The notes under the pieces: model-generated
Told to the model about the DNA's origin: nothing
What the model saw: the letters and a program-made list of their open reading frames with translations, nothing else
Database searches by the model: none
Translations under genes and position numbers: made by a program
DNA from: Candidatus Intestinimonas stercorigallinarum
GTDB taxonomy: Bacteria > Bacillota > Clostridia > Oscillospirales > Oscillospiraceae
DNA length: 8,142 nt
Direction of reading: 5' to 3'
Assembly (NCBI GenBank): GCA_019115345.1
Contig: DXDV01000038.1
Location: 1 to 8,142, forward strand
Shown: piece by piece, positions 1-5,517 of the stretch
Numbering within the stretch: position 1 is the first letter of the stretch
How the letters are laid out: each line of letters begins with the position of its first letter

Positions 1-1
1 C

Positions 2-502
2 ACCTATGCCCTGGGCATGACCGACCCCATCCGGAATCCCGATGTCCTCCTCAACTGGCCGGTGAACACCCCTGCCCGGGGGGAGACCATGCTCCGGCGG
101 CCCCTCTACCACAATCTGATGAAAAACGACCAATACTTCGCCCGGTACCACGCCCTCTTCGACCAGTTCCTCTCGGAGTATCTGGAGAGCGGCCGGTGCG
201 AGGCGGTCATCCGGGAGACCGCCGCCCTCATCGCCCCCTATGTGCAGGCCGACCCCACCGCCTTCTGCTCCTACGCCGACCACCAGACGGCGGTGGACAC
301 CCTGCTGGAGGTATGTACCCTCCGGGCCCGGAGCGTCAGGGGCCAGCTCAGCGGGGACTATCCCATCACCCTGGCCCAGCGGGCGGAGCATCCGGAGTCC
401 GGCGTGGACGCCTCCCACGTGGACCTGCCTTCTCTGGGGGACTTCGACGATCTGGAGGAGGCCGGACCCCGGCAGAGGGCCGCCCTGGAAGCGGAGCCCT
501 GA
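2..502 (+). CDS. CotH kinase family protein, C-terminal part (5' end outside window)
   Basis: The frame is open from base 2, with no stop before TGA at 500-502, so the gene begins upstream; 166 residues are visible. The visible part matches the C-terminal helical portion of CotH-family proteins. It has a block like 'NWPVNTPARGE', then 'RPLYHNLM' with a tyrosine-rich helix (YFARYHALFDQFLSEYL), then 'IAPYVQADPTAF', then 'LRARSVRGQLSGDYP', which fits the family's RA-S-x-x-GQL ending. The last 40 or so residues are acidic and probably disordered. In Bacillus, CotH is an atypical kinase that phosphorylates spore coat proteins; in other bacteria relatives are often secreted or surface proteins. The ATP-binding and catalytic residues would be upstream of this window, so activity cannot be judged. 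A strong terminator follows about 30 bp downstream, which marks the end of this transcription unit. Confidence 0.82.
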   Translation, partial: TYALGMTDPIRNPDVLLNWPVNTPARGETMLRRPLYHNLMKNDQYFARYHALFDQFLSEYLESGRCEAVIRETAALIAPYVQADPTAFCSYADHQTAVDTLLEVCTLRARSVRGQLSGDYPITLAQRAEHPESGVDASHVDLPSLGDFDDLEEAGPRQRAALEAEP

Positions 503-528
503 CCGGGCCGGGCCCCCTTGCCTGTTTC

Positions 529-579
529 AAGGCCCTGCCGCAGCTCTGGCGCCGCCAGAGCTGCGGCAGGGCTTTGTTC
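529..579 (+). terminator. Intrinsic terminator after the cotH-like gene
   Basis: There is a perfect 19-bp stem, 532-550 with 554-572 (arm GCCCTGCCGCAGCTCTGGC), around a 3-nt loop. It extends by AAG/TTT pairing at 529-531 and 573-575. A short T-rich tail (TTTGTT) follows. The stem is very stable but the T tract is short and interrupted. Its position between a stop codon and a new promoter supports a terminator role. Confidence 0.78.
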
Positions 580-619
580 CCCGTGCGGGGCGGGAAGGCG
601 GGGAGGAGAGACCGCTGTC

Positions 620-648
620 TTGCATTTCCGGAAAAAGAACGGTATAAT
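620..648 (+). promoter_or_regulatory. Sigma-A-type promoter of the glycosyltransferase unit
   Basis: The -35 element is TTGCAT (620-625) and the -10 element is a perfect TATAAT (643-648), separated by 17 bp. The predicted start near 655 gives a leader of about 23 nt. The ribosome site AAGGAGG (665-671) lies 6 nt before ATG 678. Confidence 0.75.
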
Positions 649-677
649 GAAGCGATCAACCATCAAGGAGGCGGCGT

Positions 678-1700
678 ATGCCAAAAATCTCCATTATCGT
701 TCCCGTCTACAAGGCGGAGAACGTGTTAGCCAAGTGTGTGGACTCCGTTCTGGCCCAGGATTTTTCCGATTGGGAGCTCCTTCTCGTGGATGACGGCTCC
801 CCCGACGGCAGCGGCGCCCTGTGCGACGACTACGCCGGTCAGGACGACCGGGTCCGGGTCTTTCATAAAACCAACGGCGGCGTCTCCTCCGCCCGGAACC
901 TGGGCATGGCGGAGGCGGCGGGGGACTACATCCTCTTCATCGACGCCGACGACTGGATCGAGCCGAATGCCTGCGGGACCCTGCTGAAGGCCCTGGAGGG
1001 GGCGGGGGCCGACTCCGCCGGCTGCGCCCACTGGAACATCCAGCCCGACGGCAGGAAGTGGAGCGAGCCCGGGGCCCTCCCCGCCGGCGTGTACGACGCC
1101 CCGGCCATCCGGAAGGGCATTGTGGACCGGCTCCTGGGCCAGCGGCTGGGCAGGCCGGGGGAGGTCCTCAACGGCTTCATCTGGCGCTTCCTCTTCTCCC
1201 GGTCCATCATCGCTGAAAACGAGCTCCGCTTTGCCGGGGCCTATCTGGAGGACGAGCTCTTCCTCATGGAGTATTTCTGCCTGGCCAAAAGGCTGGCCAT
1301 GGTGGACGCGCCCCTCTACTACTACCTGCAAAACCCCGCCTCGGTGACCCGGAACTATCTGCCCGACTACATGGACACCTTCCGCCGCTTCCTGGCGGCC
1401 AAGGAGGCGGTGGCGGAGCGGTACGGCCTGGAGGGGGACGACCCCCAGTGGCGGCAGAGCACCTGCTGGGCGGGGCTCCTCATCGCCATCGGCAACGAGT
1501 TTGCCCCCGGCAATCCGGCCTCCCCGGCGGAGAAGCGCCGCCGGGTGGAGGGCTTTACCCTGGAGCCCGGCATGGCGGCGGCCATCCGGGACCTGACGCC
1601 CCGGGGCCTGGGGCGGAACAAGCAGCTGGTGGCCGCCCTGGTCCGCCGGCGGTGGTTTGGGCTTTTGAGCCTGTTGTACGCCGTGAAGAACCGGCGGTAA
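678..1700 (+). CDS. Glycosyltransferase family 2 protein (GT-A fold)
   Basis: This is a 340-residue protein that begins with the typical GT2 strand 'ISIIVPVYKAENVLAKCVDSVLAQ'-type N-terminus. Visible motifs are VDDGS at 37-41 (nucleotide-sugar binding), 'NGGVSSARN' at 66-74, the metal-binding DxD-type 'DADDW' at 89-93, and 'LEDELF' at 190-195 in the position of the acceptor/catalytic acidic motif. No membrane segment is obvious, so it is probably cytosolic and acts on nucleotide-sugar donors at the inner membrane face. The start is ATG 678, with AAGGAGG 6 nt upstream. The gene is the first of a three-gene unit, and 16 nt separate it from the O-antigen ligase-like gene, whose ribosome site overlaps this gene's TAA. 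The partner suggests lipid-linked or surface polysaccharide synthesis. The family is certain; donor sugar and acceptor cannot be read from the sequence. Confidence 0.93.
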   Translation: MPKISIIVPVYKAENVLAKCVDSVLAQDFSDWELLLVDDGSPDGSGALCDDYAGQDDRVRVFHKTNGGVSSARNLGMAEAAGDYILFIDADDWIEPNACGTLLKALEGAGADSAGCAHWNIQPDGRKWSEPGALPAGVYDAPAIRKGIVDRLLGQRLGRPGEVLNGFIWRFLFSRSIIAENELRFAGAYLEDELFLMEYFCLAKRLAMVDAPLYYYLQNPASVTRNYLPDYMDTFRRFLAAKEAVAERYGLEGDDPQWRQSTCWAGLLIAIGNEFAPGNPASPAEKRRRVEGFTLEPGMAAAIRDLTPRGLGRNKQLVAALVRRRWFGLLSLLYAVKNRR

Positions 1701-1716
1701 AGGAGGCGGATCTCTC

Positions 1717-3273
1717 TTGGAATTGTTGGAAAACAGCTTGGCGGGGCGGCTTTTGCTCTCCCTCTTTTATACGCTATACCGGTGGTATGAGGGCGGCCTG
1801 GTGTGCCGCTTCCTCCGTGGCCTCTCCCGGCGCTGGACCCGGTGGTTCCGGGGCAGCGCCCTCATGGACCTGCTGGTCCGGGACGGCATCCTGCCCAAGG
1901 CGTGGCGGGACAGCTTTTTCTGCGGCCTGGCGGAGACCGTCGTCAACCTCCCCGCCGCCATCCTCCACTGGATCTACCGGAAGGGCAAGCCCCTCTTCGA
2001 CCACAGCTTCTTCGCCCAGCTGGGCTTCGCCATGGGCGCCCAGACCCCGTCGGCCATCGGCTGGCTCATGCTGGGGATCCTGGTGTTCCCCTATGAGCAC
2101 TGGGACAACCGCTATTCCCTCATGGGCTTTTTCCTGGTCGCGGCGCTCTTCGTGGTGGGTGGGATGCGCAGCCGGAGTCTGCGCCTGGACCTGAAGAGCG
2201 TGGGCCCTTACGCCCTCATCTTCGCCGGGGCGGTGTGCCTGGCCTGGCCGGTGTCCTATTCGTCCGCGCTCTCCATGCGCTTCCTCTTTTTCCACCTCAC
2301 GGCCATGCTGTGCGTGGCGGTGACGGTGAGCGCCGTGGAGCGGGCGGACGACCTCAAGCGGCTAGCGGGCTTCGCCACCATGGGCCTTTTCGCCACCTCG
2401 GCCTACGGCGTGGTGCAGCGCATCCAGGGCGTGGAGGTCAACTACTCCTATGTGGACCCCCTCCTCAACGAGGGCATGCCCGGCCGGGTCTTTTCCGTCT
2501 TTGAAAATCCCAACGCCTTTGCCGAGGTACTGGTGATGCTCCTGCCCCTGGCGGCGGCCCTGGTGCTGTGCAGCCGCTCCTGGTGGGGGAGGCTGGCCGC
2601 CCTGTGCGCCGCCGCCGTGGGTGCGGCGGCCCTGGGCATGACCTATTCCCGGGCCAGCTGGATCGGCGCCGCCTTTGCCGCGGCGGTCTTTGTGTTCCTC
2701 TGGAACTGCAGGCTTATCCCCGGCTTTTTGCTGCTGGGCCTGTGCGCCGTCCCCTTCCTGCCCGACACCATCTTCAACCGCATCCTCACCATCTTCAACC
2801 TGGAGGACTCCTCCACCTCCAGCCGCTTCCCCCTGTACGCCGCCGCCCTGGAGATGATCCAGGCCCGGCCCGTCCGGGGGGCCGGACTGGGCACCGACGC
2901 GGTGCGCCTGGCCATCAAGGATATGAATCTCTACCACGGTTCCTCTCCCTTTGTCCACGCCCACAACCTCTACCTCCAGATCTGGCTGGAGACGGGGCTG
3001 ATCGGCATCGTCTCCTATCTGGCGGCCATGCTCTCGGGACTCAAGTCGGCCGCCAAGGCCTGCAAGTTCCACTGCCCCCGCGAGGTGCGCCTCATCACCA
3101 TCGGAGCGGCGGCGGCGGTGGCGGGCATCCTGGTGAATTGTCTGGCCGACTACCTGTGGAACTACCCCCGGGTCATGGTGATCTTCTGGTTCCTCTTCGC
3201 CATCCTCCTCTCCGGGGTGAAGCTGGCCCGGCGGTATGCCCAGAAGGCCGAGACGGAAGGAGAGGTCCTGTGA
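1717..3273 (+). CDS. O-antigen ligase/polymerase family membrane protein (Wzy_C type)
   Basis: This is a 518-residue protein with about a dozen hydrophobic segments, roughly at 112-126, 134-149, 163-178, 187-205, 215-230, 268-285, 292-307, 314-329, 333-348, 427-440, 459-475 and 486-500. Family marks are 'GRVFSVFENPNAFAE' at 256-270, 'TYSRASW' at 309-315, 'GAGLGT' at 388-393 and 'HAHNLYLQIWLETGLIG' at 414-430, the region that carries the conserved histidine of Wzy_C proteins. Such proteins join or polymerise undecaprenyl-linked glycans on the outer face of the membrane. The start is TTG 1717: AGGAGG (1701-1706) directly follows the previous stop, at 10 nt spacing, and no ATG or GTG fits. TTG codons at 1723 and 1726 are alternatives. 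The first 110 residues hold a repeated amphipathic S-aromatic/aliphatic pattern before the first membrane span. In a Gram-positive it is more likely an exopolysaccharide or teichuronic-type polymerase than a lipopolysaccharide ligase (inference). Confidence 0.88.
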   Translation: MELLENSLAGRLLLSLFYTLYRWYEGGLVCRFLRGLSRRWTRWFRGSALMDLLVRDGILPKAWRDSFFCGLAETVVNLPAAILHWIYRKGKPLFDHSFFAQLGFAMGAQTPSAIGWLMLGILVFPYEHWDNRYSLMGFFLVAALFVVGGMRSRSLRLDLKSVGPYALIFAGAVCLAWPVSYSSALSMRFLFFHLTAMLCVAVTVSAVERADDLKRLAGFATMGLFATSAYGVVQRIQGVEVNYSYVDPLLNEGMPGRVFSVFENPNAFAEVLVMLLPLAAALVLCSRSWWGRLAALCAAAVGAAALGMTYSRASWIGAAFAAAVFVFLWNCRLIPGFLLLGLCAVPFLPDTIFNRILTIFNLEDSSTSSRFPLYAAALEMIQARPVRGAGLGTDAVRLAIKDMNLYHGSSPFVHAHNLYLQIWLETGLIGIVSYLAAMLSGLKSAAKACKFHCPREVRLITIGAAAAVAGILVNCLADYLWNYPRVMVIFWFLFAILLSGVKLARRYAQKAETEGEVL

Positions 3274-4070
3274 GAAAGCGACTGCTGGTCTCCGACATGG
3301 ACCACACCCTCCTGGACGAGGATTCCCGGCTCTCCCAGGCCAATCTCACGGCCATCCGCCGCCATGTGGCCGGGGGCGGCCTCTTTACCGTGGCCACCGG
3401 CCGGGCGCCGGCGGCCATCCGGGTCTTTCCGGAGCTGCTGCCCTATATCAACCTCCCGGTGGTCACCGGAAACGGCGGCCAGGTGGTGGATCTGGCGGCG
3501 GGGGACAAGGTCCTGCGGAGCTGGGTGCTCCCCCCGGAGGTCTGTCCCATCCTGAAGGAGGCCCTGGTCCGGTTTCCTGAAATGGGCGCGGTGGCCTACC
3601 ATGGGCTGGACGGCTTCTGCTCCTTTCGGGTGACCCCCTATGTGGAGGGGCTCATCGCCAAGGAAAAGCGCCCCGCCCTGCCCACCACGGTGGATACCTC
3701 CCCCATGCCCTGGAACAAGACCCTCATGACCGAGGAGCACGACTACCTGCTGAAGGTGAAGGACTGGCTGGACCCCCAGCTCCCCGGCCTGGGCCGCACC
3801 GTCTTTTCCGAGGAGACCTATCTGGAGATCCTCCCCCTGGGGGTCTCCAAAGGAGCTGCCCTGTCGGTGATCCTGGAGATGGAGGGCATTGATCCCCGGG
3901 AGGTGGTGGCGGTGGGGGACGCCCCCAACGACAAGGAGATGCTGGAGCTGGCCGGTATCGGCGCGGCGGTGGACAACGCCTCCCCCGAGCTGAAGGCGGC
4001 GGCCGACGCCGTGGTCTGCTCCAACGGCCAGGGCGCCGTCAAGGACTGCCTGGAGCGGTGGTTCTTCTGA
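3270..4070 (+). CDS. Cof-type HAD-IIB family hydrolase (sugar-phosphatase-like)
   Basis: This is a 266-residue protein with all four HAD motifs. Motif I is 'DMDHT' (nucleophile D9, general acid D11), motif II is 'ATGR' (T43), motif III is K194 in 'GVSKG', and motif IV is 'GDAPND' (D218, D222). The long cap between residues 80 and 185 and the 'LEILPLGVSKG' junction are typical of the Cof/YidA IIB subgroup, which dephosphorylates sugar phosphates, FMN or pyridoxal phosphate. The start is GTG 3270, which overlaps the upstream TGA by 4 bases (GTGA), with AAGGAG (3257-3262) 7 nt before it. No later start would keep motif I intact. The overlap implies translational coupling to the ligase-like gene, so a role in the glycan unit is plausible. 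Cof proteins are promiscuous, however, and the substrate is unknown. Confidence 0.92.
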   Translation: MRKRLLVSDMDHTLLDEDSRLSQANLTAIRRHVAGGGLFTVATGRAPAAIRVFPELLPYINLPVVTGNGGQVVDLAAGDKVLRSWVLPPEVCPILKEALVRFPEMGAVAYHGLDGFCSFRVTPYVEGLIAKEKRPALPTTVDTSPMPWNKTLMTEEHDYLLKVKDWLDPQLPGLGRTVFSEETYLEILPLGVSKGAALSVILEMEGIDPREVVAVGDAPNDKEMLELAGIGAAVDNASPELKAAADAVVCSNGQGAVKDCLERWFF

Positions 4071-4080
4071 TCGAACGGAG

Positions 4081-4128
4081 CCGCCGCGGAAGAAGCGGCC
4101 GTTTCGGCGGGCCGTCGCCCGCCAAAAC
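4081..4128 (+). other. Overlapping hairpins just after the HAD gene
   Basis: Two alternative structures are visible. One is GCCGC (4083-4087) with GCGGC (4095-4099), followed by CGTTT. The other is GGCGGGC (4106-4112) with GCCCGCC (4117-4123), loop CGTC, flanked by GTTT/AAAC that can also pair. CCGCCG (4081-4086) could instead pair with CGGCGG (4105-4110). No proper T tract follows, so termination here would be weak. Confidence 0.4.
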
Positions 4129-4141
4129 CTCATATCCCTAG

Positions 4142-4194
4142 AAACAGAGTGTGCCGCAGGACGCGCCGCGCGTCCTGCGGCACACTCTCAGTTT
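4142..4194. other. Perfect 20-bp stem hairpin, left end of the element
   Basis: The arm 4146-4165 pairs perfectly with 4169-4188 around loop CCG. Outer AAAC (4142-4145) can pair with GTTT (4191-4194) across a 2-nt bulge. Neither strand has a strong T tract, so it is a weak terminator at best. Confidence 0.6.
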
Positions 4195-4200
4195 GTCGAA
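4194..4200 (+). promoter_or_regulatory. Exact Spo0A-box-like sequence (distal)
   Basis: TGTCGAA matches the Spo0A box consensus TGNCGAA exactly. It lies about 445 bp upstream of the predicted spoIIGA transcription start, within the left flank of the intergenic element. This is far from the promoter, and a 7-base match can occur by chance. Confidence 0.25.
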
Positions 4201-4235
4201 AAACCTCCGTAAGACGGCAAGTGTGCCACGGTGGC

Positions 4236-4357
4236 GCGGGGGAGCTCGAGGGGGCGGCAGCCCGCCTCGAGTGGGATCACATCCCCCGCAGCCCTTGCAG
4301 GGTAAGGGCTGCGGCGAGCAAAGCGAGGACTTTTCCGCCCTGAAGAGGGCGGGAAAG
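4236..4357. other. Series of internal hairpins in the intergenic element
   Basis: An outer stem GCGGGGG (4236-4242) with CCCCCGC (4283-4289) encloses CTCGAGG (4245-4251) with CCTCGAG (4265-4271). Next come GCAGCCCTT (4288-4296) with AAGGGCTGC (4304-4312), and then a 12-bp stem 4330-4341 with 4346-4357 (loop GAAG, one G-T pair). The first and second structures compete for two bases at 4288-4289. Such dense pairing suggests a structured RNA or a palindromic mobile unit rather than spacer DNA. Confidence 0.5.
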
Positions 4358-4368
4358 TAACGGGATGC

Positions 4369-4410
4369 AGGCTGTCGAAAAAGTCCCCCAAGGGACTTTT
4401 TTGACAGCCT
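4369..4410. terminator. Bidirectional intrinsic terminator
   Basis: A5 (4378-4382), stem GTCCC/GGGAC (4383-4387 with 4392-4396), loop CCAA and T6 (4397-4402) form a classic terminator readable on both strands. Pairing continues outward through AGGCTGTC/GACAGCCT (4369-4376 with 4403-4410), with one G-T pair at 4377/4402. It would insulate the HAD unit from the spoIIG cluster. Confidence 0.75.
4373..4379 (+). promoter_or_regulatory. Exact Spo0A-box-like sequence inside a hairpin arm
   Basis: TGTCGAA lies about 230 bp upstream of the spoIIGA -35 element. It forms part of the left arm of the 4369-4410 hairpin. The opposite arm has TTTGACA, which is one base off the reverse-complement box. Its regulatory role is unproven. 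Confidence 0.28.
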
Positions 4411-4414
4411 GAGT

Positions 4415-4460
4415 GTTTGCCGCAGGATGCGCCGCGCATCCTGCGGCAAACTTTATTTTT
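4415..4460 (+). terminator. Intrinsic terminator, right end of the element
   Basis: A perfect 17-bp stem, 4415-4431 with 4435-4451 (loop CCG), is followed at once by TTTATTTTT (4452-4460). This is a strong + strand terminator. It is homologous to the hairpin at 4146-4188. Confidence 0.78.
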
Positions 4461-4537
4461 GGGGCCTTGTTTCAAACACAGCGGTTGGAAGAGGCTTTTT
4501 CGCGGGGATCTGACGGTTGGCGGGGAAAAACGACGTC

Positions 4538-4569
4538 CGGCGGGTCATGGACCCGCCGCATGGGCATGC
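4538..4569. other. Two adjacent palindromes upstream of the spoIIG promoter
   Basis: CGGCGGGTC (4538-4546) pairs with GACCCGCCG (4550-4558) around ATG. It abuts GCATG (4558-4562) with CATGC (4565-4569). No T tract follows. They lie 33-64 bp upstream of the -35 element, where an activator could bind. The rest of 4461-4601 shows nothing recognisable. Confidence 0.4.
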
Positions 4570-4601
4570 GGACGATTTTCAAGCAAAGCCTAGCCCTGGG
4601 T

Positions 4602-4634
4602 TTGACCTTTTTTGTGGCGGGCAGGCCATATAAT
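4602..4634 (+). promoter_or_regulatory. spoIIG promoter with long (21-bp) spacer
   Basis: TTGACC (4602-4607) and a perfect TATAAT (4629-4634) are 21 bp apart, starting with a run of six T. In B. subtilis the spoIIG promoter likewise has good sigma-A hexamers separated by 22 bp and needs Spo0A~P to be used. The predicted start near 4641 leaves a leader of about 31 nt. No exact TGNCGAA box was seen in the 150 bp directly upstream; GGACGAT at 4570-4576 is only a weak match. Confidence 0.7.
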
Positions 4635-4671
4635 ATCCCTGCTGGTCTCCGGACCCGAAGGAGGGATGGCC

Positions 4672-5517
4672 GTGACCGTCGTCTACATAGATTCCCTGTT
4701 TCTGCTCAATCTCATCGTGGACTATCTGCTGCTGCTGGGGGCGGCCCGGCTGTCCGGGGCGGCACTGTGCCGGCCCCGGCTGGCCCTGGGGGCCGCCCTG
4801 GGGGCGGTCTACGCCTGTGCCGTCTTTCTTCCGGGGCTGGGCTTTCTGGTCCACCCCGCCGTGGAGCTGGCCATGGCCGGGGCCATGGTCCTCCTCGCCT
4901 TCGGCGGCGGGCGGCGGCTCCTGCGGAGCTTCCTTGCCTTTCTGGCGCTTGCCTGCGCCCTGGGGGGCGGCGTGCTGGCCCTGAGCCTGATGGGCGCCCG
5001 GGGAGTGGGCCTGGAGCGGGGTGTCCTCTCTCCCCGGGTGGACCTGGGGGTCCTCCTCCTCTCCGCCGCCGGGTGCTACGCCGCGGCCTCCCTGGTCTTT
5101 CGGCGGGGAATGGCCCACGGCGTCCGGGAGCTGGTGCCGGCGGTCCTCACCCTGGAGAGGCGGCAGGTGACGCTCACCGCCCTGCTGGACACGGGCAACA
5201 CCCTCACCGACCCGGCCACCGGCCGGGGGGTGCTGGTGGTGGAGGGGGAGAAGGCGGCGCCCCTGCTGGATACCCCCCTGGGAGAGGCCCAGCTCCGGGA
5301 CCCGGTGGGCACCCTGGCCGGGCTGGAGGGGAACGGCCGGTTCCGGCTCCTCCCCTACCAGGCGGTGGGGGTGGAGTGCGGCCTGCTGCTGGCGGTGCGG
5401 CTGGACCGGGCCAGGGTGGGGGAGCGGGAGTACCGGGGGGTGCTGGCCGCCCTGTCCCCCACCCGGCTCTCCGACGGCGGGACATACAGCGCCCTGGTGG
5501 GGGCCATGGAGACTTAG
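4672..5517 (+). CDS. spoIIGA: Sigma-E processing peptidase SpoIIGA
   Basis: SpoIIGA is a membrane-bound aspartic protease that removes the pro-sequence of sigma-E in the mother cell once SpoIIR signals from the forespore. The protein has 281 residues (B. subtilis about 309). About five hydrophobic segments are visible (roughly 2-23, 37-52, 56-77, 85-106 and 126-143), followed by a soluble protease domain. The catalytic motif is 'LLDTGNTLTDP', with D173 as the likely nucleophile. 'RLLPYQAVG' and 'ALSPTRLSDGGTYSALV' match the conserved end. The N-terminus 'MTVVYIDSLFLLNLIVDYLLLL' resembles that of other SpoIIGA proteins. The start is GTG 4672, 7 nt after AAGGAGG (4658-4664). ATG 4666 is only 1 nt from that site, and ATG 4612 lies upstream of the promoter's -10 element. 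sigE follows with no gap. Confidence 0.95.
   Translation: MTVVYIDSLFLLNLIVDYLLLLGAARLSGAALCRPRLALGAALGAVYACAVFLPGLGFLVHPAVELAMAGAMVLLAFGGGRRLLRSFLAFLALACALGGGVLALSLMGARGVGLERGVLSPRVDLGVLLLSAAGCYAAASLVFRRGMAHGVRELVPAVLTLERRQVTLTALLDTGNTLTDPATGRGVLVVEGEKAAPLLDTPLGEAQLRDPVGTLAGLEGNGRFRLLPYQAVGVECGLLLAVRLDRARVGEREYRGVLAALSPTRLSDGGTYSALVGAMET

Larger units (their letters stand above)
4146..4460. repeat. Palindrome-rich intergenic element with inverted hairpin ends (candidate MITE-like repeat)
   Basis: About 315 bp carry a chain of hairpins and no convincing gene. The left end (hairpin 4146-4188, then CAGTTTGTCGAAAAA) and the right end (TTTTTTGACAGCCTGAG, then hairpin 4415-4451) are inverted copies. 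Aligning the reverse complement of the left end with the right end gives 39 of 46 matches over the hairpin without gaps, and further similarity through the TGTCGAAAAA/TTTTTTGACA flank. Both stems share the core GCCGCAGGA. Several more stems fill the interior. Frames on both strands are open by composition but show no recognisable protein. No clear target-site duplication was found. Whether the element is dispersed in the genome cannot be seen from one copy. Confidence 0.55.

Noticed and set aside
2568..3269. N-terminal extension of the HAD protein by about 230 codons
   Set aside because: That stretch is out of frame with the O-antigen ligase-like gene and low in complexity. The HAD fold begins at GTG 3270 with its own ribosome site.
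4081..4128. Hairpins after the HAD gene as a true terminator
   Set aside because: No run of T follows either stem. Better terminators lie at 4369-4410 and 4415-4460, so only a generic hairpin was called.
4138..4449. Open frames of 60-100 codons on both strands inside the intergenic element
   Set aside because: They are built from the hairpin arms, have no plausible ribosome site and match no protein motif. Frames on both strands over the same palindromes are expected from composition.
4612..4671. Upstream ATG codons (4612, 4666) as the spoIIGA start
   Set aside because: 4612 lies before the -10 element, and 4666 is only 1 nt from the ribosome site. GTG 4672 has ideal spacing and gives the expected N-terminus.
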